Shown here: in pieces, positions 34,625-46,431 of the stretch
Layout of the letters: every line of letters starts with the position of its first letter
Position numbering within the stretch: the first letter of the stretch is position 1
DNA from: Eustoma russellianum
Lineage: Eukaryota > Streptophyta > Magnoliopsida > Gentianales > Gentianaceae
Length of the DNA: 64,000 nt
Direction: 5' to 3'
Assembly: GCA_036186865.1 (NCBI GenBank)
Contig: AP025042.1
Coordinates: 36,037,133-36,101,132 of the forward strand
Notes under the pieces: generated by a model
Seen by the model: the letters and a program-made list of their open reading frames with translations, nothing else
Databases searched by the model: none
What the model was told of the DNA's origin: nothing
Translations under genes and position numbers: made by a program

Positions 34625-36993
34625 TCATGAAGAATTCTCTACAGATGGAATAAGTCCCATCCCCCTCGATGTTTCATAGACTAACTTCTTATTTAGTCCT
34701 TTAGTTAAGGGGTCAGCAAGGTTAAACTTGGTTCTTACAAATTCCAAGTTTACCACCCCTGAACTTATCAACTCACGCACAATATTGTGTCTTAGACGGA
34801 TGTGCCGGCTCTTCCCATTATAAATCTTGTTCTTTGCACGTGCGATTGCAGCCTGTGAATCACAATGAATAGACACAGAAGGCATAGGTTTAGACCATAA
34901 AGGAATATCAACAAGTAAATTCCTTAACCATTCAGCTTCTGTGCTAGCAAGTTCTAACGCAATAAATTCGGACTCCATTGTAGATTTAGCACTACAAGAT
35001 TGTTTACATGATTTCCAAGAGATAGCTCCACCACCCAATGTAAACACATATCCACTAGTGGAGTTTATCTCATCATTATCTGTCACCCAATTAGCATCAC
35101 AATAACCTTCTAAAACAGAGGGTGAACCACTAAACATGAGTCCTAAATTCATTGTACCTTTAAGATATCTCAATAACCGTCTTAATGCACACCAATGTTT
35201 CTCATTAGGATTATGAGTATATCTTGCAAGTCTATTTATGGCGTATGCAATGTCGGGTCTAGTGCAATTCATCAAGTACATTACACTACCAATTATTCTA
35301 GCATATTCACATTGAGACACACTTTCAAATTTATTCTTCGTCAATGTCACATGTGAATCATAAGGAGAACTAACTGGTTTCACATCATAATGATTACACT
35401 TTTTCAATATTTTCTCAACATAGTGTTCTTGAGAAAGTAGGTAACCCCCACATTTCTCCACTAACTTAAGTCCAAGAATCAAATCTGCCTTCCCCATATC
35501 TTTCATGTCAAAAACAGAAGACAAAAATGATTTTGTGTCATTTACAACATTTATGTTGGTACCAAATATTAACATATCATCAACATAAAGACAAATAATG
35601 ACACCATCACAATCATCAAATTTGCTATACACACAACGATCACTTTTATTTACTACATAGCCATTTGACACCATAGCATTGTCAAATTTTACATGCCATT
35701 GTTTAGGTGCTTGCTTAAGACCATACAAAGACTTCTTAAGCCTACACACTTTATACTCTTGGCTTTTAACTATCATACCCTCGGGTTGTTTCATATATAT
35801 CTCTTCTTCCAAATCTCCATTTCTAGATAAGACAATTTTATCAGACTCAAGAACAAGTTTAATGTTGGCCTTGTTTAGTAGTACGCCGGATATCAAGTTC
35901 CTACGCATAGCAGGAACATGTAACACATTGCTTAACACCAGTTTCTTTCCAGAGGTCAACTTGAGAAGCACCCTACCCTTTCCAAGAACTTGGGTACCAT
36001 GTGCATCTCCCAAGAAGACTTGTTCACCGCTTCTTATTTCTTGATAATCAGAAAATAGGTCCTTACTGGAAGCAATATGTCTGGTAGCCCCTGTGTCTAC
36101 CACCCATTCCGTTGCACTACTGACAAGGTTTACCTCCGTTAGGACGACTGCTGCAATGACATCATCTGCTGCGCCTGAACCCTCCACAAGGTTTGCTTGA
36201 TTGACGTTTTGACCTTTCCTTTTTCTACAATTGACAGCTCGGTGTCCTGGCTTCCCACAAACCCAGCAAACACCTTTGATCTTCTTTTGGGCCTGCACAA
36301 CAATTTTCTTACCTTTATTTCCACGATTATTGTTGTCGCCGCCGCTGGTCTGGAATCTCTGTTTCTTCGCAGCATGCTCAACAATATTAGCCTTGACACC
36401 TTCTTGATTGTGAGACTCATCTTCCATTTTGTTGTTCTCTTCGATGCGTATGTGTTTGATTACAGCATCTAGAGACAACTTGGCATCGTCATGCTTTCCT
36501 CTCTTCTTGTATTTGCTCCAAGAACGAGGAAGTTTCCCCAGTAACGCTGCAGCCTGGAAGGTCTCATCGATCTTGATTCCTTCTTATTCCAGATTATCCA
36601 CCAATTGTTGAAATTGATGGATTTGATCATTGATCGGAACATGATCCACCATATGGAACTTTAAGAATTCACTCACCACGTATTTGCGCTTACCGACATC
36701 CTCAGCACCATATTTGCTTTCAAGTGCTGACCATATCTCCTTACCCGAAGTAAATTTGACATATATGTCAAACAATGAGTTGGACAAAAAGTGCAGAATA
36801 TGACCTCTGCAAGTTGTATTGTCCGAATCATACTTATGTGCCTCTACTTCATCAGTAGGTTTTTCCATCTTGAGCATATATGAAACAGAGAGCATCTCAA
36901 GAAAAACAGCACCTTGGCCGCCCATCTCTTGTAGAACTTGCCATCAAATGGCTCCAACTTTGTCATATCCGGAAGAGCTTGTTTGGTTGCCAT
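34625..36993 (-). pseudogene. Copia gag-protease-(truncated RT)-RNase H polyprotein
   Basis: Reading starts at 36993 (MATKQALPDMTKLEPFDGKF). A one-base frameshift near 36905 and a TAA near 36582 interrupt gag. From 36478 a 617-codon open frame runs to 34625. It holds a gag zinc knuckle CWVCGKPGHRAVNC (residues 71-84), an aspartic protease active site WVVDTGATRHI (125-135), then RT from LEEEIYMKQPEG (about 223) through LYVDDMLIFG and RNase H (YCDANWVTDN, SAKSTMESEFIAL, IHCDSQAAI). The integrase and the first part of RT are missing at residue about 222, with no loss of frame. By comparison with intact Copia pol, roughly 500 or more residues are absent. It cannot integrate by itself. Confidence 0.9.
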
Positions 36994-37011
36994 AGTAAAT
37001 TGCTTTAAGAT

Positions 37012-37853
37012 TGTTGGAAAATATGTAAATGGCACAGGAAAAACCAAACAAGAAAGACAATGAAAGCCGAGACGAGTTTCGGGATAACTCTGTCCTTAAA
37101 GCAATTTAGCCTCTACCGGTGAGCAAGGTAGACTGCAATGACTAATGCTTCCCAAGATATAACGGCTTACTCTCTTTAGTTTGCTCTACTAGAGAGAATT
37201 TGAACTTGATGGTAGAAGAAGTTGATAGTAGAGAGAATGAGAGAAGAAAGTACTGCAGAAAATTTCACAAGTTTTCAAGAGTTTTTCATGTATATGTTGA
37301 AGATAGCAAAGCACAATATTTATAAGCTTTTGGTTTTCAAAACACAGGTTTAAAAGACCATTTTCTGCAGTTTTTCCCCCTTAGGATCGGACATGAACGT
37401 TCAAAATGAAAGGAGATGTCATTTGGAGGAGAAGATGCATCTTTTATGAACAGTCGGGGCACATTAGGCGTCTCATGTCACTTCGAACGACTGTACAAAA
37501 TGACATCGAACGACTGTACAAAATGACATAGGAGCTTTATGTGACATCGAACGACTGTACAAAATGACATTAGGCGCTTCATGTGACATTGAACGCCTAT
37601 AGGCGTTCGAAGTGTTCTGGAAGTGTTCCCGAACACTTCGAACGCCTACATCAGGCACTTTAAGTGTTCTGGAAGTGTTCCAGAACACTTCGAACGCCTA
37701 CATTAGGCGCTTAAAGTGTTTGGAACACCCCCATTTCCTTCCATTGTTTATAAAACACTCCAAACTTCATCCAATCTCCTATCAATAGGTTACATAACAT
37801 TATACAAGGTTGGATCACAAGATTTAAAGTACTTTTAAGTACTTTTTCCAACA
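37012..37853 (-). repeat. 5' LTR (minus orientation) of Copia element
   Basis: 842-bp partner of 33212-34054, with the same tandem and inverted internal repeats and the same TG...CA termini. Confidence 0.9.
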
Positions 37854-38104
37854 ATAGATAGGATGTTCTCGGTGTATTAAAGGGTCGGATACATGATGTG
37901 TACGTTCTTTACTTTAGGACTTGGTGTATTAAGAGACTGTATCACTTTACGATCTGGTGTACACACTAAGGGGTACGTACAATGTAGATAGCACGTTTTC
38001 GGTGCACGCACTGCACAATGTAGATAGCGCGTTTTCAATTTGAGATCTGATGTGAGCAGCTCTGTTCTATGGGTAACAGCATTATAAAGAGTGCAACTCG
38101 AGTC

Positions 38105-39071
38105 TGTTGGATTTTACATAGTAAATATATTACCCGAGGATCACTTAAGAGAACACAAAAGCAAAATAAATAAATGTAGAAGTGTACCTTGCTCCATTGG
38201 TTAACGTTGCAGTGGTTGACACGCGTGACAACTATGTCTTCCAAGGGATTGCATGAACCCCCCAGTTGTTGAATTCACTAACAAAATATCAACAACTACC
38301 ACTACTATTCCGATGGAGAGAATAGGTAGTGTGTTTTCCTTTCGAAATTGTTTTATATATAAAATATATATGTATATATATACGTGTGTTCTGCAAAAGT
38401 TCAAAGGAACAAAAAAACCTTCTGAACTTTCAAATGAAAGCAACGAAATGAAGGCAACAGAAAAGCTTCAGAACTTTGCTATAGTGCAAAGTAACAGAAG
38501 CAAAACTGAAACTTCTGTAAATCCTTTTCCTTTTTGTTCTTCTATCCCACACTTTGCACCCTACACACACATATATATATTAGCTGATTAAGGAGAACGT
38601 TTTGCTAAACGTCTCAATACATTAAACTTCAGCAAATGAAACGTTTGAAATAAATTTAAATTTCAAGTTTCTAAACGTTTCATTTTGATTAATGTATGAA
38701 ACGGCACCTTTTAATATATATATAACAAATTATATATATTAAAATAAATAGGTTACTTAAAACACTTCGAGAAGAATACTCGTGGGCTCTTGTCCCTCGG
38801 GGACCAGATGTCATTAATAATACGGTCTCGACTTTACGAGTCCTACCATCAAGGACTGTAACCGTATGACTGTCTACACATTTAGTTATACATTCAAATT
38901 ACACTGCATCCACTAATATACCGAAGTGATCACTTAACATGTGGATACGAACAAATATTATGTAACATTAGTAACATATAATATATAACATACATAAGTC
39001 CACCTGTATTTGATATGTAACTTAAGTCACGCGTGTCGTGCACTACACGTATGAGCATATCAAATCCAACA
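38105..39071. mobile_element. Solo LTR, copy A
   Basis: 967-bp segment TGTTGGATTT...ATCCAACA flanked by GAGTC on both sides (38100-38104 and 39072-39076). It contains no PBS, PPT or coding sequence. It shares its word order with 42509-43467, including TACCTTGCTCCATTG, CCGATGGAGAG, CCTCGGGGACC, TATGACTGTCTACA and GATCACTTAACRTGTGGAT. It is the product of LTR-LTR recombination that removed the rest of an element. Confidence 0.88.
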
Positions 39072-39744
39072 GAGTCAAAATGGAGTCGGCTTCCTCCAAT
39101 ACGGACTCTTCTGTATAGTGTCTAGAAGAATCCCTGGTGTGGTTTCTGCCAATGTTCGTCTGTATCCCACATTTCATTCTTCGCTGTTTGTACCAAGAGC
39201 CGATCCTACAATCGGTCAACTGACCATTGATCTGCACTCAGAATATTTTGTTCCACGATATAATTCACGTTAAATGCACCAAATACTATGAATGGATGTA
39301 TGTTGTCATTCTTTTGACTTCGAATAAGAAGACAAACTGTGAGAGTTAAATCTTTAATAAAAAAATCATAAAGAAATTACGAAAATCATGAATTTTCAAC
39401 AAAAAAGAAAATTAGAACTTGGAGATGCAAATACATGAGCTAAGAGAGCTAACATAGATGTTGTAATAGATATGCTTACACAAGAAAGAAGCCCAAAAGA
39501 ACATATTGGACAACAACACCACCCAGGTCTCTTTTTAATATGAGGGGTCATATATAAATCAATTTTACTCTTGTGTTTTTTTTCTTTTTTCTTTACTCGT
39601 AAAATAAATCTTACTCAACTTGTGTGTCTCCTAATACCTAATGCAAAATTGCATCTTTCAAAACTGTCATATCATTTCCTATCTTGCTTTTGGCCTAGTT
39701 GCCTAAAATTTTTATTTAAATTTTATACCATTCATATAACATCA

Positions 39745-40600
39745 GCTACATAAATTAATTGTCTCTATTGTGGTTTAGCACTAACATATATTTTCTAATT
39801 GTTATGTAAGTTATATCTTTTCTTATTGTCTTTTTCCATGTCTTCGCTGGTCTTCCTCTTCCATGTTTAACATGCACCTCATATATTGTTTCGCATTGCC
39901 TAACAGATGCATCTGTAGGATGCCTTTGCATATATTCATATCAACTTAACTTTGACTCCATTCCTTATCATCTTTATGAGTCACTAAAACTTTTCTCCTT
40001 ATATGTTCATTTCTTATTTTATTCTTCCATATATGTTTATACATCCATCTAACATTCTTATTTCTGCTACTCGCATCGCTTGTTCATGCTCATAATTTAC
40101 TAACATTCAAATCAATACATCAATGCGAGTCTCATTGTCGTCCTATAAAACTTTTTTTTAAACTTTAAACGTATTTTTTTCATCACAATGAATATATAAT
40201 GCACTTCTGCATTTTAATCACCTTACTTATACCCTGATTCACATTATTATCAATTCCTCCATCTCTTTGTGTAGTCTAGATCCTAAATATCTAAAACTCT
40301 CACTCAAGTCTCTTAGTTTCACCTTTGGTCTTCTAGTTTCACAAAAGGTTCCAAAGTCATTTTTTTGTTAAAATTAAATTTCATATACTATGTCTTCTTT
40401 CGACTCAATTTGAAGCTCTTTTTCTCTAGTGTCTACTGCCAACGTTCCACCTTAGTATTTACTCTTTTTCTATTCTCATCTACCAACACAATGTCATATG
40501 CAAATAACATACTCCACGGAACTCTATCTTGAATGTGTTGAATAAATTCATCTATAACTAAAACAAATAAATATGCACTTAATCCAAATAGCAGGCACAC
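39745..40600 (-). mobile_element. LINE RT fragment
   Basis: The minus strand reads LFVLVIDEFIQHIQDRVPWS, ML/FAYDIVLVDENR and later KNKIRNEHIRRKVLVTH, the same RT subfamily as the LINE in the C2/GRAM intron. Stops and frameshifts are frequent. The catalytic ADD box is changed to AYD. Confidence 0.7.
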
Positions 40601-40619
40601 CAACTTCCTGCGGACCTAT

Positions 40620-40750
40620 GTTGAGCTACCCCGGAAGTTCTCCGTCAGAGGACCGGTACAAATCAGACTTGTCTGAAATTTGGAGCTTCTCGTCTAGAAG
40701 GGCCTTCAATTGATCATCTTTTTCCTCCATATTACGCATATATCTCTGTC
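40620..40750 (-). other. Possible orphan exon, coiled-coil-like, unidentified
   Basis: On the minus strand an acceptor (TACTTTGACAG, up to 40751) opens a frame reading RYMRNMEEKDDQLKALLDEK followed by LQISDKSDLYRSSDGELPG and a stop. Charge pattern and codons look genuinely coding, but no partner exon could be joined, and I do not recognise the family. It may be the last exon of a gene whose other exons were separated or lost by retroelements. Confidence 0.3.
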
Positions 40751-41359
40751 AAAGTAAAAAAATTAAGGCTATGTACTAATGTGTGTGTTGAAGTCAGTTA
40801 ATTATGCATAAAATCTATCATCAGAGTTTTAGTATTAATGATAACACCTTGAGCTTTAATAGTTAAGTCTTATGCTATTAACTCCCTGATTCTTCTGAAA
40901 ACAAACTGCAACATGTGAAAAAACTTAACTGCTTCAACTCTCAAGTTAGTCTTGATTGCGATGAATACCTTTTTCGTACCAAAAGCACATTTCCTTTCAG
41001 TTTTAGGCTTTCATCTTATAAACGTTGACCAAGAGACTAATAGCTAACACATAGTTGGTTTCCTGCTCTGTAGTAACCATGCCAGGACTGACATCTAGCT
41101 AATGATAATTCCGACAAACGTGTGGTGTGCTGATCTATCTGGTGAGAAATAGGATTGCCTATTGTTTCAGCAATTTATTGGAATCGAAAATCTACTGTGT
41201 TAACGATTGTTATTGGTATTTCATACTCAGAAATCAAGAGTTTTTTCATGAAAATATATCAACAGGACAAACTTATCAAGGAGAGTTGATCCCCCATGCA
41301 GGTCCCAATCTAAGGGCGGAAGTAAAGGAGACTCCTGCTTTAAGCAATCAATGACCTGT

Positions 41360-41925
41360 AGATTGAAGCATATGTTCCTTTGGCGGTCAATCTCTTAAAA
41401 AGACACCTAAATGTATAACATGCTTGGTATGTTATAGATGGTCATGCATCCAGAAGCACGGACAGTTTGGGATATTAACGAGAGCCAAGTAATCATCTAG
41501 GATGTTGCGATTGAAAAATTCAAAAATTCATTCAAGTTAATAAATGATTTTACAAGGTTTCTCTGAATCTTTCTACCTCTAACGGCTTTATTTTTCCACT
41601 TGTGCAGCAGTTACCGTTCATCTTTAGTGTTTTCTAACATTCATATATGTAACGACTTGTTACCTATTCTGTTCGGCCTTATGTACAATAAAAGTTCTAA
41701 GTTATAATGTTTACAAGACATAGTATGGCAGTTCGGCCTTACGTTGATGTCTAACTAGTGCTTCACCTTGGTACCTCGGCTCAGTACATCTTCACTTCAT
41801 TTCTGCTTTAATGTCCTTCTTCACCTTAGCTAGTCTTAGTTCTGTGCTTAACTTCATCTCAGCTCTTCTTCATTCTTTAGTTCGGCACGACCTTACTTTG
41901 TCCATCCTTTCCTCAGCTCAACCAC
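41360..41925. other. Unassigned DNA
   Basis: No gene is seen. A word GGTATGTTATAGATGGTCATGC (about 41429) recurs near 43562 as GGTATGTTAGAGATGGTCATGA, so part is a dispersed repeat. A CTCGGC/TTCGGC-rich stretch (41720-41960) is reminiscent of the GCCGAG-rich Gypsy LTR at 43883. Confidence 0.4.
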
Positions 41926-41929
41926 TTAT

Positions 41930-43560
41930 ATACAGGTCAGCTCAGCTCAGCTAACTGACTTTGACCACTTGTATCTTCCTCCAGCACGGCCATTACTTTG
42001 TTCAGGTCGGCGTACCTCAACTGAGTTCGACACACCTCGGCTAGGCTTGTTTCTGCATAGGTGTGACCATCCCCCACCCAATGATCATGCTTAAAAGACA
42101 ACCGGCTTTCCCCTAACCCCCAGTAAATTAAATTCTCCCCCATCCTCTCTAACGCATAGTAAACGATTCCATATTGAGGAATTTACAGCTTGACCTTGAA
42201 TATTCAAGGGATAAGCCCGCCCACAACATTTTAGAGCCTTAAATTTCGCCCACAATGCATTTTGTCGGTGGAATTTCACCCACAATTTCTATGAGAAAGC
42301 CTCCTGGACACCCGCCAAAGGACGAAAGCCAAACCCCACTTCGTTAGTTGGGTAGCACGCACGAGACCAAGCACACCAATGCCACTTGCGACCCGCAAGC
42401 TTGTCCTCATAAGAATAACTTCCAAAAGATAATAGTAAAGATGCCAAAATAGACTCCAGTAAAACCAAACCACCACCATTACTCCCCCAAATTTAGAGCA
42501 GCTTGGCATGCTGGATTTAATTTAATAAATCCCTGAATAGAACCGTTTAATCGAATCAATGGACAAAGTAACAAAATGCGGAAAATATACCTTGCTCCAT
42601 TGATGTTGTTAATCTGAACACGTACGCTGCAACTGCTCCGGCTGATGATGAATCTGGCGTGATCCAAGGATTCACGACCTCCCACCAATTGCTGATACAC
42701 CCCTTGAACAGAATCAACAATTCACTGCTTTACCCGATGGAGAGGCTAGGCAGTGCGGGCTTTATAGAAAAGGTTGGCACACCTTCCCATTTATCTCTCT
42801 ATAGGCCGATTTCTTTGATGGTTGTTTGATGATATGAGGAGGTGAAGGCCTCCTCCTTTATATAGGGGGAGAATAGGGAAATCCTAATTGGCATATTCCT
42901 TAATGGATAAAGTTTATTTTATCCCATATGCCTGGAATATACTTGATGCTATATTCAAGTTATCTTTATCCGTTATCCAATAGGAATCTTGGTGGGTATA
43001 TTCCTTTATGGATAGAGATTTCTTTATCCCAGATAATTATACTTGATGCTATATTCAAGTTATCTCTATCCATTATCAAATATTATTTAATATTTAATAA
43101 TAAATATTATTAAATATTATTTAATATTTAATTATTGTACCAACAATTATCTACTAGCCACACGTGGGTTGTCGCCCCTCGGGGACCTTATGTCGTAACT
43201 TTATGGTCGTTGCACTTTGAACCCATCCATCGCGGTCTCTGACCATATGACTGTCTACATATTCGGGATTTCCATTTAGACCACACTATACATCCACGAG
43301 TATACCCGATGATCACTTAACGTGTGGATGTTTTACGTAACAATTAATATTATTACATGACATATGTGACATGTAATATTATCATACATAATGTCCACCT
43401 TATGATTAATTCGTATAAACTTTATCAACGTGCTGCGCATCATACGTATCTCGAATTAATCCCAACATGGCATCCCAATCATTTATTTCTAACTGAATCT
43501 GAGGCACAAATTTATCAAACAGCATAACCTGTCGTCGCCCCTTATGCAACGGAATACCAA
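41930..43560 (-). mobile_element. L1-type LINE RT fragment split by a solo LTR
   Basis: Minus-strand peptides on the right (PLHKGRRQVMLFDKFVPQIQ, LEINDWDA, 43468-43560) and left (SSIWNRLLC, FKHDHWVGDG, 41930-42285) match the post-catalytic part of plant L1 RTs. The solo LTR 42509-43467 sits between them. Numerous frame breaks make it non-functional. Confidence 0.7.
42509..43467. mobile_element. Solo LTR, copy B (nested in LINE)
   Basis: 959-bp segment TGCTGGATTT...CCCAACA flanked by a perfect TGGCA duplication (42504-42508 and 43468-43472). It is the same family as 38105-39071. The two copies are diverged, so they stem from independent insertions. Short direct repeats (GATGCTATATTCAAGTTATC, twice) lie near 42950 and 43055. 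Confidence 0.88.
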
Positions 43561-43664
43561 AGGTATGTTAGAGATGGTCATGAATCCAGAAGCACTTAAC
43601 TCTTAAATATGCATCCAGAAGCATGTGTTCCTTTTTCATTTTTTTGACTTATTTGTTCCTTCTA

Positions 43665-43673
43665 TATACATAC

Positions 43674-43740
<67 letters not shown>
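43665..43740. repeat. (TACATA)n/(TA)n microsatellite
   Basis: Simple-sequence run ending in about 20 TA units at the edge of the next element. Confidence 0.95.
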
Positions 43741-43743
<3 letters not shown>

Positions 43744-43882
43744 TTGAAAAGCCGCTCCCTAAGTCATAGCTCAGTTGGTACTCAGTTGAGATTTGATCTA
43801 AGAGTCAAGAGTTCGATTCCAAAGACAGACACAGTGGATGGTCCACTGCTGTTAACTCGAATGCCTAGTTTGCATAAGACAC

Positions 43883-44888
43883 TGATGATGTCGGATTTTC
43901 ACCAGAAGGATTGGAGACAATCCTTGTGGTATGTCGTCAGCTCTTCGTTTGGGTCCGTCACTGGAGCCTGAGAAGAAAAGGCAACGTCAGAGGCCCAGTG
44001 TCAATGCCCTGGGGAAAACCCTCCGACGCTCAAGTCAGTTATGGGCATTTTTATGTATAGTTTATGCCGGAATCAAAGGTTTGTATAAACCTGTATATGT
44101 GAGTCGGTTAAGGCATAGTTACGACCGAGCCGAGGACTGTTGAGTCCGAGGTGCTGTTTAGCTTAGAAAAGACTTAGAAAAGTCTAGGTCCTGCTTCTTT
44201 TGATGAAGCATTTATTTATAGCGCTAGAAGTTGAGAGCTGCGTGTCTCAGAATGGAGGTGATGATGACACCTGGCTGTCTAGGTGGCAATTCTGGCTTGC
44301 ATGATAGCCACACGGCATCTAAGGGTTGTTGTGCTGGCAACTCTTGTTTACATGGTTGACATGTGAAGATGAAAGGCTGCGCTGTCTGGCAGCCTTCGGT
44401 TGTATGTAGGCCAAGTGGCACCACGTGTTGGGCTAAGAGGCCAAGCTTGTTGGGTGGCAGGACTCTGCTTAGGCGTACTATGGCCGAGCTAGGTCTGCCG
44501 AAGCGCGGAATGGCCGAGCTGAATTGCCATGTGTGGTTTGGCCAAGAGGGACAATGAGATCTGCCGAGTTGATCTGAGCAGGTTTGCAGTAAGTCTGACC
44601 ATGTTCTGATCGGGTCGAGTACTTGCCGATCTGCCTTAATCATGTGGCCGAGCTGACCAAGAAGTGATATGGGACTCTATCCTGCCTTTGTGGCCTTGGA
44701 TGACCCGTCTTAGCGGAGATAAAGGCCAAGGCTAACGAGTTTGTTGACCGAGGCAGAATTGCAGCCCGGGCATCCCCAAAGCAGGGCCGAGGTTGACCAG
44801 TCAACTAGCCAAGCTTGTATTACGTTGACCGTTATTGACTAACTGGAAAGTCTTGTCTTATCCGAGCAGGTAGATTCTGGTCTCATCA
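43883..44888 (-). repeat. LTR (left) of Tat/Gypsy-like element
   Basis: 1006 bp, alignable along its whole length with 50267-51272. It is rich in GGCCGAGCTG and GCCGAG words. Confidence 0.9.
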
Positions 44889-45336
44889 CTCTGCCCCAGA
44901 TTAGTCTGGCCGAGCAGATCAGGGAGGGCATGCTAATCGATTCAGAGCTTTTAATGCGTTGTCCTGTTAAGTAATGACGTGTCAGCTGCTTTTAGGTCTG
45001 CGCAAATTGCAAAGAGTCAGACAACTTTTGCTTTTGGCGGTTGGGGTTACCGAGGGCGAGGGTTACGAAGCGTCAATTTACGACGGCTGGAGATATCGAG
45101 GATGAGGCTTAAGAGGTGACGTTTAGGATGAACTTGGAGCTATAAATAGAGAATGTAGGCAGAGTTTCATCCTTCTTCTTGTTGTCGTTGGTCCTTTCTC
45201 TCTTCTGAAACTCTTTTTCTCCGGGGGCCTATTTTAGCATTCCCTCTGTCTTTTTCTGTCTCTGGCAGTTTATCCTTGCCTTCCTCCAGTTCTCCTTACT
45301 CTCTGTAAGTCTTCTTCCTTGTTTTCTTCTTCACTA

Positions 45337-46206
45337 TGTCTTCTGCTACCGATTCCCAGATTGTGTCTGAGGGTGCATCTTACGCCGGCGATGATGGAAG
45401 AAGTTTTAGTTCTACATCATCAGAGAGGACGGTAGTCAGCCAGGCTGCGTAAGGCCACTGGTGGCTCTGCCGGCCCCAGTAAATGTGCTCAACCTAGCAG
45501 AGCCGTTACTGTAGTTGAATTCTCGCTGGAACAAGCAGAGATCGTTTTTGTTCCGGCGGTTGCCATCCCTACGGCTCTGCCGAGAACTTTGCCTCTGCAA
45601 ACGGCGATAGTTTACAGAGGCCCCCCGTCTGCTCAGATGCAGGGGTCTTTCTGTACTTTATCCGTGGCCAACCTGACCCGGATTTGTGATGTGTACAAGA
45701 TTGATTTAGAGCGCTTTAGTTCTCTTCTGCCTTAATTTGGTCAGACAGCCTATGATCCTTCAATGGGTTATGAGGCTGTCTACGAAGAGTACTTCAAGTC
45801 TGGGTTCAACCTTCCTGTTCCTGTGTCTTTGGCCCGCATTCTTCAATCCTATAATCTTAGATTCCCACAGATAAAACCCAATAGTTTGAAAACCATTCTT
45901 TGTTTTTTCCTCTTCCTGAGGGTCATTGAATCCCCATTTGACCATAGAGTTTTCATGGGTCTATTCTCTTGTAGATCCTCTGACAGCTGGTATTACTTTA
46001 GTAAGCGAGCTCCTACCAACTTCAATTTTACCATCAATATTCCCACATTTAGCAAAAATTGGAAGGGTAGATTACTTTTCATTAGAAAGCAGGGGTTGCA
46101 CAAGTGGGATATCTGGAAGTCTGGGAAGGCGGATAATTTGAAGCCGGGTCCAGAATCTTGTTATGAGGCAGCCAAATTGCAGTCTCTGCCTATAGTCATA
46201 GACTGA
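45337..46206 (+). pseudogene. Antisense ORF with Transposase_28/'gypsy-type transposon' domain
   Basis: The plus strand opens at MSSATDSQIVSEGASYAGDD, meets stops near 45450 and 45735, and continues at 45763 with a 147-codon frame (FNLPVPVSLARILQSYNLRF, KTILCFFLFLRVIESPF, DSWYYFSKRAP, WKGRLLFI). This is the N-terminal domain of plant proteins listed as 'putative gypsy type transposon' (PF04195). Such ORFs often lie antisense in Tat/Grande-type elements. Function unknown. Stops indicate decay here. Confidence 0.7.
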
Positions 46207-46431
46207 CATAAGATAGATGGAGCAATATTGGAAGCGGCTGACCTGAGTCACTTAGCCTCTGGTCCTCATTTTCGGCCTCTTTCCTCATAAAATTTGGAAA
46301 TAGTCAGGGGTAGGTGGCTATTTTTCTTGCAATTTTTGTGCTGAATTGCTGTTCATATAGTAAATGTCTTTGCCTTTTGCATAGGTTCCATGGCTCCGGG
46401 AGGTGGGCAGCTTGCGGCCAGACTGGCTTAG

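Larger units (their letters stand above)
33212..37853 (-). mobile_element. Copia LTR retrotransposon lacking integrase, minus orientation
   Basis: Two long LTRs (33212-34054, 843 bp; 37012-37853, 842 bp) begin TGTTGGAAAATATG and end CAACA. Target duplication ATAGA (33207-33211 and 37854-37858) is perfect. The polypurine tract (minus-strand GTGGGGGAT) abuts the downstream LTR at 34055. The interior encodes gag, protease, the C-terminal half of RT and RNase H, but no integrase core. Only 18 bp separate the upstream LTR from the gag ATG, and the usual TGGTATCAGAGC site is missing. Few differences between LTRs indicate a fairly recent insertion. Confidence 0.92.

Noticed and set aside
43755..43835. 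tRNA-like words (TAGCTCAGTTGGTA and GTTCGATTCC)
   Set aside because: Box A- and box B-like words are present, but spacing and pairing do not give a cloverleaf that I can fold; at most a tRNA-derived SINE remnant.
44224..44643. 139-codon minus-strand ORF
   Set aside because: Wholly inside the LTR of the Tat-like element; the partner LTR has only a shortened version, so it is not a gene.
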